From Poecilobothrus nobilitatus (Eukaryota; Arthropoda; Insecta; Diptera; Dolichopodidae), in NCBI GenBank assembly GCA_947095535.1, contig OX352773.1:266344515-266408514 (forward strand): a stretch of DNA of 64,000 nt, in the 5' to 3' direction. The notes below the pieces were generated by a model. The model had not been told where the DNA came from and ran no database searches. It saw nothing but the letters and a program-made list of their open reading frames with translations. The translations under genes were made by a program, and so were the position numbers. Positions 10,567-22,289 of this stretch are shown one piece after another (the stretch's first letter is position 1; each line of letters begins with the position of its first letter).

Positions 10567-12015
10567 TTAGGTTATGTACATTTTTAACTGGGAAAGTGTT
10601 GCTATAATATTTTGTTTTATTATAATATTTTTTTGTCCATCTTTCTCATTGGTAGTACACCAATAATTTTTTAAGCGTTCATATAATTTATATTCTAAAT
10701 CTTTTTCTGTACTAATTTTACTAAAATATTTATTCAAAAATTGCAGATCTTGTGAGACAAAATTTCTACTATATATATTTAGTTTTGAATTATTTTTGAC
10801 TATTTTTTTGTCTTTCCCTCTTGGATTCCTTAGCTTTTTGTTCTTCCTCAATTATTAATTTTTCCTTTAATCATTTGGTTTCTTTTTTTAATAACAAATC
10901 GATTAGTAATTCTAAAAACTTAATTTTATGCGTAAAGCATTTTTCATTTTCGTTGAACCACGTAGAATATTTATCCGATTTATTAGTAGCTTCCAAACAA
11001 CAATATAAAATGTTTTTTTTTAAGTTCTTTTGATGAAAGTTTTGAGAAAAAAAGTGATCAAATATATTGATTTGAAATTGGGTCAATTCAAAAAAATTTT
11101 CTGTTGGCGATTTTAAATGGACAATATCTGAGTCATTTTTGTAGTTGTTTTGAAAAATAAATTGTTCCGATTCAAGTAATAAAGGGCTTTCAGAAGTCTT
11201 AAAAAATAAATCGTTACATGACACACAAGAAATTTTTTTCATCATTTTAAAAATTATATAACCACATATATACCTTTGTGCGTTATTCGAAACAACATTC
11301 CTTTCTGTTTTTTTTCTAAATTTTCTCCTAAATAATTGATGACAACGTTAGTAATATTACCATCAATTTGTTCAATTTCAACTTCTTCTTCATTTGTAGC
11401 TGAGCTATATTGTTCTAATTTATAATTTACTAAATCTTCTGAAAGAAATTCATCATTATCTTCCTCACAATTCGAGTGTTCAATTTTAAAGTTAATTAAT
11501 TTTACACACATGATTTTCGCTAAGATATTACTGAATTCAGAGACACATGGATTATTATTACAACCGTTTCTATAACGAATTAATGAAAACAAATTTTCTA
11601 AAGCATCTTGATTAAGGCGAGACAACAGCAAATAAGAACACTCGTTTATATTATAAATTGAAAATATATTTGAACTTAACTGTATAATGCCTGTTAAAGT
11701 TTGAACCATACCTTCAATACAATAAATTTTTGGAGAAGAGATTGATTTTATATTTTTAAATATAAAATACTCCATCATTTCTATTATGTACTGAAATATT
11801 TGATTGTTTGATTGTAAAGCTACACGGTATGGGTTTTTATCATATATTTTTTTGCTATTAAGACAATCGAATAACCTATTAATTTTAAATACGAAATCAG
11901 CGGTTGCTAAAGCACAATTTTTTCGAGTAACGAATTTATTTGTTGAAACTAGTGTCCTGTGACTAAGAACCTGACTTGCTAATTTAACATTAACAAAAAT
12001 AATTCAAAACTAAAT
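10567..12015 (-). pseudogene. P-element/THAP9-type transposase, C-terminal remnant
   Basis: Reading the minus strand from about 12015, an open stretch starts VKLASQVLSHRTL and includes ATADFVFKINRLFDCLNS, then runs into the open frame 11778-11254 with LSRLNQDALENLFSLIRYRN and NPCVSEF. These match the conserved 'xGRLNQDxLENxF' block of P-element and THAP9 transposases. A further open frame (11245-10871) has C..C residues, a WF motif and a C..H pair as in that family's C-terminus, and 10851-10567 continues as a Lys-rich tail. Stops between the segments and the missing N-terminal THAP zinc finger and catalytic region show it is a fragment. Confidence 0.75.
10723..10799 (+). repeat. 77 bp inverted repeat, left arm
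   Basis: Pairs with 11994-12069 in inverted orientation. About 73 of 77 positions agree, the differences clustering at 'agatct' versus 'acacca'. The arms enclose the P-type transposase remnant; the left arm lies within the Lys-rich C-terminal open frame. Confidence 0.85.
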
Positions 12016-12069
12016 ATATATAGTAGAAATTTTGTCTCACATGGTGTGCAATTTTTGAATAAATATTTT
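11994..12069 (-). repeat. 77 bp inverted repeat, right arm
   Basis: Inverted partner of 10723-10799. It lies just upstream of the first recognisable transposase codons on the minus strand. It could be an internal inverted duplication or part of a foldback non-autonomous P-type element. Confidence 0.85.
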
Positions 12070-12074
12070 TTTAA

Positions 12075-13600
12075 ACTTTTTCTTGATTTGTAATGACTTC
12101 AATTTTTATAACTTCAATTTTTATTTTTTTTAATGTATTATGAATAGATTTAATTAAGTGAACAGGATCGAAAAAAAGTGCGAAGACCTTTTACTTCTGT
12201 TGCATTTTGCATCACTTTTTACTTCTGTTGCATTGCATCACTTGAATTTTTATTTTTTTTTTCATGAAAATTTTGTTAAAAATCAATGCATGAGATTATT
12301 AATTTAAGTTAAATACCTATATATATTGTTAAAATGATTAATTATGTTTTTATGTTAAATTTTTTTAAATGTTAAAATATTTTATTATGCTTAGTTATAA
12401 TTTTGTAAATAGTTTTTTATATTTTCTTGTAAAATTTGTTTACATAAATTTTGAATTTTTATTTTTTTGTAAATGTACTAATAAAAAGGATTTTTATGCC
12501 ATTTGGAAAATTAATACTATCAGACTATTTTTTAGAATTTTCCATGTGGCTTTTTCCCTTCTAAAGTTTTCCTTCTATTCTTTAATTTTAAGCAATAAAA
12601 CATTTTATTTTAATTAATTTTATGTGCTTTTGTTATTTTTTGATTCCGTATTTAGGTACTGTACTAATATTCCTATTCTAATATTAGCTATTCTAACATT
12701 TAGGTACTAATATTAAAAAGAAAATTGCTAAATAAAATTTGATTTTTTTATTAATTTTTGCAAAAGTTTTAAAAATTATTTACTTTTACTATTACTAGGT
12801 ATATCATGACTATATATTTACTCTAAGTGGGAAAAGAAACTTTTATTTCAGTGAATCTGTAATTTAACATTGATTTGTTCCGTTATTACCTTAAGTTTAT
12901 TTATTAAAACAAAATATTTAATAAAACTCAGTTATTATCACTTATCTAATTTTTTATTTATTTACCTACTTCAATACGTTATGTTATATATACATGCATA
13001 ATAAAATCATTTTTAATTTTACTAAACACATACATACGCTATTTAATACGCTTTATATATGCCAGCCAAAAATTATTAAACATTCAAATTCTAATAATTT
13101 CAAATCTAATAAACAAACGTACAAACAAATAAGAATGAAACGAATAAAAAAAAATATTACCACTACCATACCACTACAATTATAAAATAGTATAAATATG
13201 AAAAGAATACATTTGATTTTTTTATAAGCAAATAAATATTATTTCTGTATAAATTTTTTGTTCAAAATATGTTAATCTGCAACAAAACAGAATTTTGGGG
13301 TTCTATATTTTGTGCAGAAATGGTTTAAAAAATTTGTTCGGTGTAAATACTCTATGTATATGATTTCTTTATGGTAATAGATAATCTTTGATCAACATTT
13401 TTAAAATGCGGATGATATATGTATATGTATATACATTAACACACAATTTTTGTTATATAGTATATGTATATATTTTTTAAATTTTAACACACAATTACAA
13501 AATACTGCAAATATATTATCAAAATTTTTCAAAATACGGATTACATACATACATACATATGTATATATTACCACACAATTTTAAATAAATACAATTTTCA
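12075..13600. other. AT-rich spacer
   Basis: No gene recognised. Near 12188-12245 'cttttacttctgttgcat' is repeated twice. Near 13440-13580 'aacacacaattt' recurs with (TACA)n-like runs, perhaps the decayed 5' part of the following BEL/Pao element. No LTR could be paired. Confidence 0.4.
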
Positions 13601-13617
13601 ATACAATAGAACTTATC

Positions 13618-14790
13618 ATGGAGAAGATAATGAAATTACAGAACGCAACCAAGGGTTTGGTTGAAGCAATGTCTAGAAGAATCCACAACAAAGAAGAAAA
13701 ACTCAAACCCCGTTACTATTACTCAAGGGTTTTGGAGGAACTTGAGACGCAATGGAAGACGTTCAAGCGGATTCATGCTGAAATGTACGCTCTACACTTG
13801 GTAAGCCCAAAAAAGGAGAGTGAAGTTTATTTTGGAAATGATGTATATGCCGACGTGGAAGACATAGCATTATCAGCCATGACATGAAGACATAGCGTTA
13901 TGGATGTTTTGGTCAATAAGATTGTACTAATTGACACTAGCACCCTCCACCTGCATCGACGAGCACTAATAATACCAAACTAGCTGGATAGATCGTATTG
14001 CAATCGAGTCAGACACACCAAGTGACATTGCCACGAATCAACCTGACTAAATTCAACGGGGATTATATAAACTGGCGGTCCTTTCGGGACTTATTTATAT
14101 CAGTAGTACATGATAACAACAGTCTTTCAAAGGTGCAGAAACTACATTATTTGAAGAGATGTCTCTCAGGAGAAGCAGAAAAGCTGCTCAAATATACACC
14201 AATAACTAATGAGGATTATGATCCAGCCTGACAGAAGTTGAAAAATCGTTTTGAGAATAAATGAATTCTCAACAGTACACATTTAAACAAATTATTAAAA
14301 CAAAATAGAGTGCCAATAGAAAATAGCCAAAACTTGACAAATTCTGCAGATACCATAGAAGAAAATCTACAGCAGCTAAAGTCAATAGGAATCCGAATTA
14401 GAAGAAAATCTACAACAGCTAAAGTCAATAGGAATCCGAATTACAATTTGGGATGTCTAATTGGTTCATATTTTAACTCAAAAATTGTAGGCTAGTAGTA
14501 ATTAAAGTATGGGAGGAAGAGCTCGGTACAAGGGCCGAAGAAAACCTTCCAACAATATCACAATTCACAAAATCCAACTAAGTCCAACATTCAATCCACA
14601 ACTCATCAAGGCTATAATAATTTTCAGATATCTTCCAATCGTCAAGATTCGAATAATAATCAACGATTTTCAAAGCGTAACAACTCACAAGTCCCAAGAA
14701 TTCAAGATTCTGACACTACACAAAACTTCACGTCATGCATTTTTTTTTTCTTGGTACTCCTATTATTATCTTATACAATTGTATATAAGA
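13618..14790 (+). pseudogene. BEL/Pao retrotransposon gag remnant
   Basis: An N-terminal open frame, 13618-13887, is helical and charged. Then 13998-14231 carries TLPRINLTKFNGDYINWRSF and ends near LHYLKRCLSGEAEKLL, which is the BEL/Pao gag domain (DUF1759-like). A stop after 'DYDPA', a 43 bp duplication (14358-14443) and further frame changes break the rest. The N, Q and S-rich stretch to about 14790 fits a degraded gag/linker. The protease and pol remnants of the same element resume at about 16040 after a roughly 1.2 kb insertion. Confidence 0.8.
14358..14443 (+). repeat. 43 bp tandem duplication inside BEL gag
   Basis: Two adjacent 43 bp units (14358-14400 and 14401-14443) differ at one position. 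The period is not a multiple of three, so the duplication shifts the frame. Confidence 0.95.
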
Positions 14791-14990
14791 TAATAGATGG
14801 CGTAGAAATAAAAGAAACGTCTCATAGTCTTGTACAATAGCTACAGCCGAGTAATCAACGGCTTAGTGAAATTAATGATTCCAGAAACTGACACTTAGTC
14901 AAATATGAATAAATAAATGACTTAGTGGATGCCAAATGCTCCTTATAGGAGTGGCAAGTAGAGAAAAAAAAAATATTATCATTACAAAAG
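14790..14990 (+). repeat. Dispersed repeat B1, inserted in BEL element
   Basis: About 170 bp, inverted relative to 44865-45020. Shared blocks include 'cttgtacaatagctacagcc', 'gagtaatcaacggcttagtg' and 'gacttagtggatgcc'. Length and content suggest a short non-autonomous element. Confidence 0.8.
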
Positions 14991-15440
14991 AAAAATTGGG
15001 ACTTTTGACTCACTTGAAAGGACAGAAGTGCCATGGGATATATATAGAAGTCTATGGGATATATAGAAGATTATAAAAAAATTTAGAAAAAATTTCTTTT
15101 TAACAAAACAAAAAAATCGAAACAAATTAAAGATTACGCATTACAATTTATAATTCATAAACAATTATAAAATATTCCTGCTTCCTATAATAAAATATTT
15201 GTTTGGCTTTCTTTATTTAAATCTGTACAATGACATTTCTAAATTATTAAAAACATTTTGTTTACATATAAGTATGTATGTATGTCAAATAAAATTAATT
15301 AAAAAAAAACAATTAATTCGAAGAAATTAATGATTGCAAAATAATTTTTTTTTTGTTTTTTTATTATTTTTTTTCTTTCCCTTTACCCTTTTGTAATGTA
15401 TCATAGTTTTAAAAAATAAAAATATTTCCAATTAAAAATT
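14990..15440. other. Insertion within BEL element, no gene
   Basis: AT-rich sequence between repeat B1 and the tRNA-like unit, with no homology to BEL proteins. Confidence 0.4.
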
Positions 15441-15442
15441 AT

Positions 15443-15521
15443 ATGCCTAGTGGGTAAGAGCGTATAAAAATACGCTGTAAACACCGAGGGAGTGTGGGTT
15501 CGAATCCTGCACAGGTCGTAA
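15443..15521 (+). repeat. tRNA-derived SINE-like unit, copy 1
   Basis: A-box-like 'TGCCTAGTGGGTAAGAGCG' and B-box-like 'GGGTTCGAATCC', with 'aaacaccgagggagtgtg' between. It shares this layout with 27912-27998 (+) and with 40040-40150 and 53200-53290 (-). The T-arm is intact, but the anticodon stem-loop is not tRNA-like. Confidence 0.85.
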
Positions 15522-15693
15522 GTGTTTTTTCTTTACATAGCCCCCTTACGACCAAATATAATGTAAATATATAGTATATAATATAAACAAAATAAATAAT
15601 ATTAGTACATAATTTAATAATAGTATAAAAAAAAACCTATAATGGCCTTAGTAGCCGATGGTTCAATAATATTGCATTACATTTATGTATGTA

Positions 15694-15724
<31 letters not shown>

Positions 15725-15947
15725 TTATATCTATACTGTATACATTATAGCTATGTATAATTTATTTTTTTTCTATAATAGAACACATCCAACACAACAC
15801 TTTAAATTGAATGCGTTTGTTACACATCATTTTTCTGGACAAATATTTATATTAATTAATAATTAATAATAATAATAACACATTAACAATTTATATTATA
15901 TAAACATAACACATAACAATTTATATTATTTTTTATTAATCTATATG

Positions 15948-16022
15948 ACCAAGCCGGGGTTTGAACGCGACACCTTTCGTATGAAAGGCCGGTGTCCAAT
16001 GGTGTAGTGGCCATTGGCTGGT
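15948..16022 (-). repeat. tRNA-like repeat, second family, copy 1, with D-arm inversion
   Basis: Shares 'attaatctatatga', 'agccggggtttgaac' and 'acctttcgtatgaaa' with 45180-45251. In this copy the segment 'CCAATGGTGTAGTGG' (15995-16010) is the reverse complement of what copy 2 has, so the A-box/D-arm portion appears locally inverted. Confidence 0.8.
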
Positions 16023-16039
16023 GTACAGAATTTCACACA

Positions 16040-18060
16040 ATAAGTTCTACTGGTTAAAGTGCTTGCATCATCTGGACAAGAGATTGTATTAAGAGCGTTG
16101 ATAGATCAAGGATCGCAAGCATCTTTTGTAACTGAAATTATTGCTCAAAAGCTAAAAAGAGAGAAGGTGACTGGCTGTCAACATAGAAGGCATTGGCAAT
16201 TCACACTCACAAAGTGTAAACGTAAAGGTCAAATTTTCAGTTAGGATTTTACACAATAATAACCAAATCGAAGCACATGGGTTCATATTGAACAAATTAA
16301 TAAATATATTGATATGAATCGCTACGCAGTGACAAAACTGGAGTCACATACAGGGACTCAGTTTAGCTCACCCCACCTTTTATGAGCCGGGTAGTGTGGA
16401 CCTACTCTTGGGAGCTGATGTATTCTCCAAAATAATATTAAGTGGTGTAATAAAAGGAGAACCTGGTAAGCCACTCGCACAAAATACTATTTTTGGTTGA
16501 GTCTTATCAGAAAAGACTCAACGAGAGGCACCGATAGCAACATTCAAAAATTTTTACGTAGCAACAACATTAAAAGATAGACTCAAGCAATTCTGGGTGT
16601 TAGAAGAATTACCAGATAACAAAAAACAATATACAGAAGCAGAACAATGTTGTGAAGAATTTTATAAAAATACAACGGTCCGACTTCCAACAGGAAAATA
16701 CCAATTAGCATTACCATTATGTCCAACATCGTCTATAAAATACGTGGGAGCATCATGAAATATTGCGTTGCGACGATTTCATCAATGAGAAACTCGGTTC
16801 CAACGAGATATGAAGTTCAAGGCTGAAAATTCTAAAGTCATAAATGAATATCTTCATTTGGTTCATATGGTCCCAGTAACCCATAGTGAAAATTTTGATA
16901 AAATTAACTCGTAAAAAGGTATACATTCAACGTGTTATTTACCACATCACGAAGTTGTCAAAGAATCTAGTAAACAAAGCTAAGAGTGGTCTTTGATGCA
17001 TCACAAGCCACTGAAAGTGGGTCTTCACTAAACGATATGTCATTAAAGCGGTCGGTTATTCAAGATAATTTGGTGAATTTATTCATTCATTCATTCATGA
17101 AGTTCGCACACTAGGAATAACTTGTAATCCTGAGTCAGACTTATGTTATTACACCGTAAATGTTTCACCGCTGTAATCAATTTGTTCCAAACGCACTATT
17201 CTTTCACAAATTGCAAAGCTGTTTGATGCATTAGGATGGTTGGTTCCAACAATCATAATCGGAAAAATTATAATGCAAAAGTTACGGTTGAAAAGCTTAA
17301 CTTGGAACGATGAAGTGAACCCTAGCTTACGGTGTAAATGGAACGCATATTATAATAATTTAAGTGATATATTTAAAATTCCAAGATAGCTGCAATACTC
17401 GACTAAAAATTCAGGGATTCAACTCCACGCATTGTAGATGCATCTATCAAAGCATACGCTGCCGTCGTGTATTTATGTATTATAGATCAGGCAGGACATA
17501 GAGCAGTCAGTTCAATTGCAACAAACTATGTGCTTAGCGGCAAAATTAATTCAGCTTGTTAAAAGATCGCTACAGTTAGATGAAAATATCATAGTTCACG
17601 AGTGGAGCGAATCAGATATAGTATTAGTTTAGCTCAAAGAACATCCCAGCAGATGGACCACCTTTGTGGCAAACCAAGTGTCGAACATTCATAGTATATT
17701 GGACAAAAATGTTTGGTCGCACGTCCCAACAAAACAGAATCCTATTTACTGCGCAACGAGGGGGTTATATCCAGCTGAATTGTGAACTTATCAACTTTGG
17801 TGGAATAATCCAGAATGGCTGTCCACATCACCGGATTCTTGGCCTCGTAACAAACACGTACAAACAAAAGTGTGTAAAAAACAAAAATTTTACCATGCCA
17901 CGTAAGCACGACTGAAAATAATTTTGGATATCGTCATCTTTAACGAAATTATCACGAATCACTGCTTATTGTTACCGTTTCATCAATAATTTCAGACAAC
18001 AATCCGTAAAATTAAGAGGTTACTTAAAGAGTGAAGAACTACAACTTGTAATGAAAATTC
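16040..18060 (+). pseudogene. BEL/Pao retrotransposon pol remnant (protease, RT, RNase H)
   Basis: From 16059 a retropepsin-like segment (LRALIDQGSQASFVTEI; here DQGS where families usually have DTG/DSG-S). Then text typical of Pao peptidase A17/RT linkers: LLGADVFSKIILSGVIKGEP near 16400, FWVLEELPDN near 16590, and an RT start resembling VVFDASQAT near 16995. An RNase H-proximal segment around 17170-17400 ends in SLTWNDEV, and a wall motif region with PAELC lies near 17770. The frames are interrupted throughout by stops and indels. The integrase is not clearly recognised, and no LTR pair was found, so this is an old internal remnant. Confidence 0.8.
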
Positions 18061-18287
18061 TAATAAACAGGTCACAATAACAAAGCTTTTATGAAGAACG
18101 TCAACTACATATATATAATTACAATATAATTATACATTCAGTAAATTTGATCTTAACTTACTATATCTTTGTGGGTCCGAAAAGGTTAATACAAACCTGA
18201 ATATTTTAGAAAATTTCCATCCAAAAATATTTTTTAATTTTTAAAAAAATATTCTTAACAAAAAAGAAAAATAAAAAACAAATACTG

Positions 18288-18785
18288 GAAACACATGAAT
18301 GTAGTTGTGAGAGAATTGCAATCGATTCTCACGTATCGCGCGTATGAATAATTTCATAATTGATGTGAGTCTCGATTATAACCATATTAGCGTGTACAAA
18401 ATTTTAAAGTATGAAAGTAGTCTTGACGTATACTATTACGATATTGAGGCAATTTATCTTAAGAAGCTTTTAAAATAAAAAATTTAAAGGAAGACAATTT
18501 TTTAAATGCATATTTATGAATGAAAATATTTTTCTTTAATGAATTATGTAAAAAAGTTGTACTTTAATTTTCTCTTTGGACCAAATTGAATAAAGTAAAA
18601 ATGGTTTTTGTGTTATTTCAAGATTTATAGTCGGCCCCCTATTTTTTTTCATAAGACTGCATGTAAATTTGTTAAAAGCTGACCCCTTATTAAGCTTTTA
18701 CTCTCTGGACTTCATGGCCTGATAATTTACGTGAATCTCGATGTACACATAAAATTTTTTTGACCCTAATAAAATTTTTTATTTG
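18288..18785 (+). repeat. GGGGGCC-ended repeat, copy a
   Basis: Runs from 'cacatgaatgtagttgtgag' through 'attgatgtgagtctcgatta' and 'agattttatagtcggccccct'-like text near 18625, then continues with 'taaaagctgaccccttatta'. The same order is found at 26222-26700 and, inverted, at 56960-57415. Confidence 0.9.
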
Positions 18786-18959
18786 AGGTTTTGTTTGTGT
18801 TAGTGGACTAAATTTTTAAACTCTAAAATTTTGAGGGAATGAAACGAAGGTAAAAGTAAAAAATAATGAAAGAGGATACTACTCGTGTGGAAAGACCCTA
18901 TGAGATGAGATCAATGTATGTATAAAATTACATTTTAAAATTATAAAAACATTTTGCTT

Positions 18960-19715
18960 GTGATAATATAGATTTCAATTTAAATTCAATTTCAATTTAT
19001 TTGCATTATAATATACAGTGAGATGATAAATCTCTACAATAGGTATACATAGTAAAAGGAAAGCAAATAATTATAAAATTACAAAATTATAAATTACTAA
19101 AATAACAAATTAAACCATTAATAACAAAACAAAATTAGAGTAAACTTAAAAAAAATTAAGAAATTAAGAAAAAATATTATATAACAAAAAGTATTATCAA
19201 ATATGTATCAACAAAATAGTAATCCAACTAAAAAAAAGCAGAAAATAAGCAAATAGTAAATCGCTCAAACATTTAATTCCTAATGTAATTAAAATAAAAC
19301 TTGTTGAATGAGACATGACTTTTAATTAATTTAATGGACATAAGTAACGAATTCCAAATATTAACAACTATAATAAAGTACGACAAATGTCGAAGTTTAC
19401 CAGAGTGTCGTGGGACTATCAACAACCTATTTCTATTCGATCTTCTCCAAGAGATTTTACTGACTAGGCTATGCGGATTTCCAGATACAATTAATTTATG
19501 AAGAAAACAAACATATTTAAAGTTCAAGTATTCATTAAAATTACAAGAAAGTATGCAGTGGTTCACATCTCGAACACTATCAAACCTACGACAGTTAGTC
19601 AAAAATCTAGTATTGCATTGAATAAAATATTAAGCTTATAGGATATAGTGCATCCTACATTCAAACCACAATAGACAACATCACAATAAATAAAATGGAG
19701 TAAAACGAGTGCTTT
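18960..19715 (-). pseudogene. LINE (jockey-like) RT C-terminal remnant and 3' end
   Basis: The minus-strand translation from about 19715 reads IYCDVVYCGLNVGCTISY, then the open frame 19602-19273 gives NRLLIVPRHSGKLRHLSYF and IWNSLLMSIKLIKS. These are typical of the end of jockey-type LINE ORF2. Downstream on the minus strand is an A/T-rich 3' region ending in imperfect 'aaattgaaattgaattt' repeats near 18965-19000. It is 5'-truncated and carries a stop near 19610. Confidence 0.75.
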
Positions 19716-19870
19716 TATTATTTTCTTATTTACGAATAAAAAATAAAATTGAATTATTTCAAAAAAATTAACATTTTAAATTTTATACGTTACTTGTCAT
19801 TTTAATTCTAATGAAACATTTTAGGGAATTGAAATAACAAATTTAATTCTTCCAAAACTATACCATAAAT

Positions 19871-20178
19871 GGGCGAACCATAAATCTTGAAATAACAGAA
19901 AACTATTTACTTTATTCAATTTGGTCCAAAGAGAAAATTAAAGTCGCATCTTTTTTACATAATTCATTAAAGAAAAATATAATATATATAATGTTTTCAT
20001 TCATATATATGCATTTAAAAAATTGTCTTTCTTTAAATTTTTTATTTTAAAACCTTCTTAAGATAAATTGCCTCAATATCTCAATAGTATACGTTGAGAC
20101 TACTTTCATGCTTTAAAATTTTGTACACGCTTATATGGCAATAATCGAGACTCACATCAATTATGAAATTTTTAATAC
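19871..20178 (-). repeat. GGGGGCC-ended repeat, copy b (left of the provirus)
   Basis: Begins 'gggcgaaccataaatcttga' (variant terminus) and continues 'tttggtccaaagagaaaatt' to 'cgagactcacatcaattatg'. It is inverted relative to copy a and to the right arm of copy c (26290-26600). Confidence 0.9.
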
Positions 20179-20179
20179 G

Positions 20180-20740
20180 CCACCTTTGATAATAAGATTA
20201 ATGACCTAATCAATAATATTGAAGTAAAAATGTAAATTACGAAATTTTCGGAAACATATTATTGTAACTTGATACTTAATATAAATGAACTTAAATGTAA
20301 ATTATAGAACTTAAATAAACCTAAATTATAAACTTAAATTGCAACATAAATTGTAACGTAATATTTCTGATATAAATGAACTTAAATAATATTTTATTAA
20401 ACTTAAATTGTAATTCGATATTTTAAATGAATTAATCTAAATAATATTTTATTGAACTTAAGTTAAAGACGTGTAAATATAATCAATTAAATAAACGTAG
20501 CATATTTTTGTAAGAAAGTAATATTTGGCAAACAAGTTCAATATATTGTAATTTTGTTTATTTTGCTAATTTTGTAATTTATAAAAACCAATTGTAAAAT
20601 ATAAAATTTAGTCTTAAGACCACAACTAACAACACGGAAAGTAAATAAATAAATATTAAATTTAATTACTATAGTGTTTTAATTTTTATAATAATTTAAA
20701 TTATTATTTTTTTTATGATAATTTTATAATTATCATTTCA
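20180..20740 (+). repeat. Probable 5' LTR (possibly truncated) of the errantivirus
   Basis: Sits between copy b and the primer-binding site. It is AT-rich, with repeated 'taaatgaacttaaa' motifs and a candidate polyadenylation region ('aacacggaaagtaaataaat' near 20632). Because no 3' LTR survives, the LTR start cannot be fixed by comparison; only its end, next to the PBS, is well placed. Confidence 0.55.
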
Positions 20741-20741
20741 T

Positions 20742-20759
20742 TGGCGCAGTCGGTAGGAT
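20742..20759 (+). promoter_or_regulatory. Retroviral primer-binding site (tRNA-Ser)
   Basis: TGGCGCAGTCGGTAGGAT is complementary to the 3' end of insect tRNA-Ser plus CCA, the primer used by the 17.6/297 branch of errantiviruses. Confidence 0.85.
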
Positions 20760-21146
20760 TCTTTTCCAAAGAATGGATTCTTATCCAGTGTATAAAACGA
20801 ACCGTTGTATAAAGATTTATAAGATATTGAAACGAAGTCGCGACTATAAAATTAGTTTTCGGCGCAGAAACAAAATATCTAATAAAATAAACAATTAATA
20901 TAACATCAAAACAAATCACTATATAACAACTAATAACTTTTTATATAAAACTTAAAATTAAAACTCACATTACTATCAATAAATTAAAAACATTGAAAAA
21001 AAAAAATTAACAAAAAAAAATATTTATATATAGTGTTTATATATATATAAACAATTTAACAAATGAAAATATATTTTGTAATAAAATCAATATAATAAAA
21101 CAGTTTTAAAAATAAACAATTGTTATTAAAAGTGAGATTTAACTTT

Positions 21147-22285
21147 ATGAGATTAAAAAGAGTGTTAACATTCGACAAAAATAGACACATACCAGCAGAT
21201 AATATGGCAGCAGAAATTGAAGAATTAAGAGAACAAATCCGCTTTATGAAATTACAACACCAACAAGAAATAGAAAATTTGCGACAACAAATACCGCAAA
21301 CAAGGTTCAACTTAACAGAGGATCAGATACTTAACAAATTCCAACATATCAAAACCTTCACAGCAAACAACGATTATAGTTTAAACGAATTTATCAACGC
21401 CGTAGAAAATGTAGAAGCACTATGTGGAAACAATGTACATCTGTTGCAGTTTGATCTACAAATTGTATTTAAAGAAAAATTACAAGGAGAACCAAAAAAA
21501 TGTATTCAGCGACTGGGTGATAATTTGACCTGGGATGCTGTAAAAAATGAATTAAAAGCAGAATTCCGACCAAGGCAGAGTTATAAGAGACTAATGGATG
21601 AATGCAGAAATCTCAATGTTAGTAATTTAAGAGAACTATTTAGTAAAGTCAAGATTATTAATAGTCAATTAAACGAATTGTACGAATATGATGACAACAA
21701 ACCAGAAAATTATAAACCAAGTTGTAATGATCGAAACTTGGTTAATATAATAAAAGATATGTTAACTGGTAGTTATCGTATTAATATAAAAAGTAAAATG
21801 TCTTTAAATGAAATATTTAACGTTTTTGACGATTTATGTTTGCTAGATGAAAAAGAAGTGATTCATTATAATTATAGAAAAAACTTTTCAAATCTCAATA
21901 ATAGTAATAATAAAAAATATTTTTTTTATGATAAAAATAAAAATTTTAATTCTCAAAATTTTAATCATGATAGAATAAATAAAGGTTTTAAGAATAGTTA
22001 TCAAAATCAATATCCAAATTTTAATAGACGAAATCAAAATTTCAGTAATAAAAATCAAAATTTCAGTAATCAAAATCAAAATTTTAGTAATCAAAATCAA
22101 AGATATAATTCTTACTAATTTAATAAAAATCAGATTCAAGATCGTTCCATGAGAACATATAATTCTAGACCAAGACATCGCACAAATAATAATCCAGACA
22201 TAGAACCAATGGAATTAGCCATTGATAATGTCGAAATGAGTGACGTATATTTTATAAAAGAGCCTCGGGTAAAAAACTTCCCATA
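21147..22285 (+). pseudogene. Errantivirus gag (stop codon near the C-terminus)
   Basis: Capsid-type gag of an insect endogenous retrovirus. It is open from an ATG at 21147 (a second in-frame ATG at 21204 precedes MAAEIEELREQ) to a TAA at 22116-22118. There is an N-terminal coiled coil (roughly the first 60 residues), a central capsid-like helical region, and a C-terminal Asn/Gln/Phe/Lys-rich tail with a repeated 'NQNFSN' motif. Translation past the TAA continues in frame with gag-like text to about 22285, so the stop probably truncates the original protein. No CCHC zinc knuckle is visible, as usual for errantiviruses. Confidence 0.85.
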
Positions 22286-22289
22286 ATTA

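Noticed and set aside
21888..22178. Minus-strand Ile/Leu-rich 96 aa frame.
   Set aside because: Antisense of the Asn/Gln-rich gag tail.
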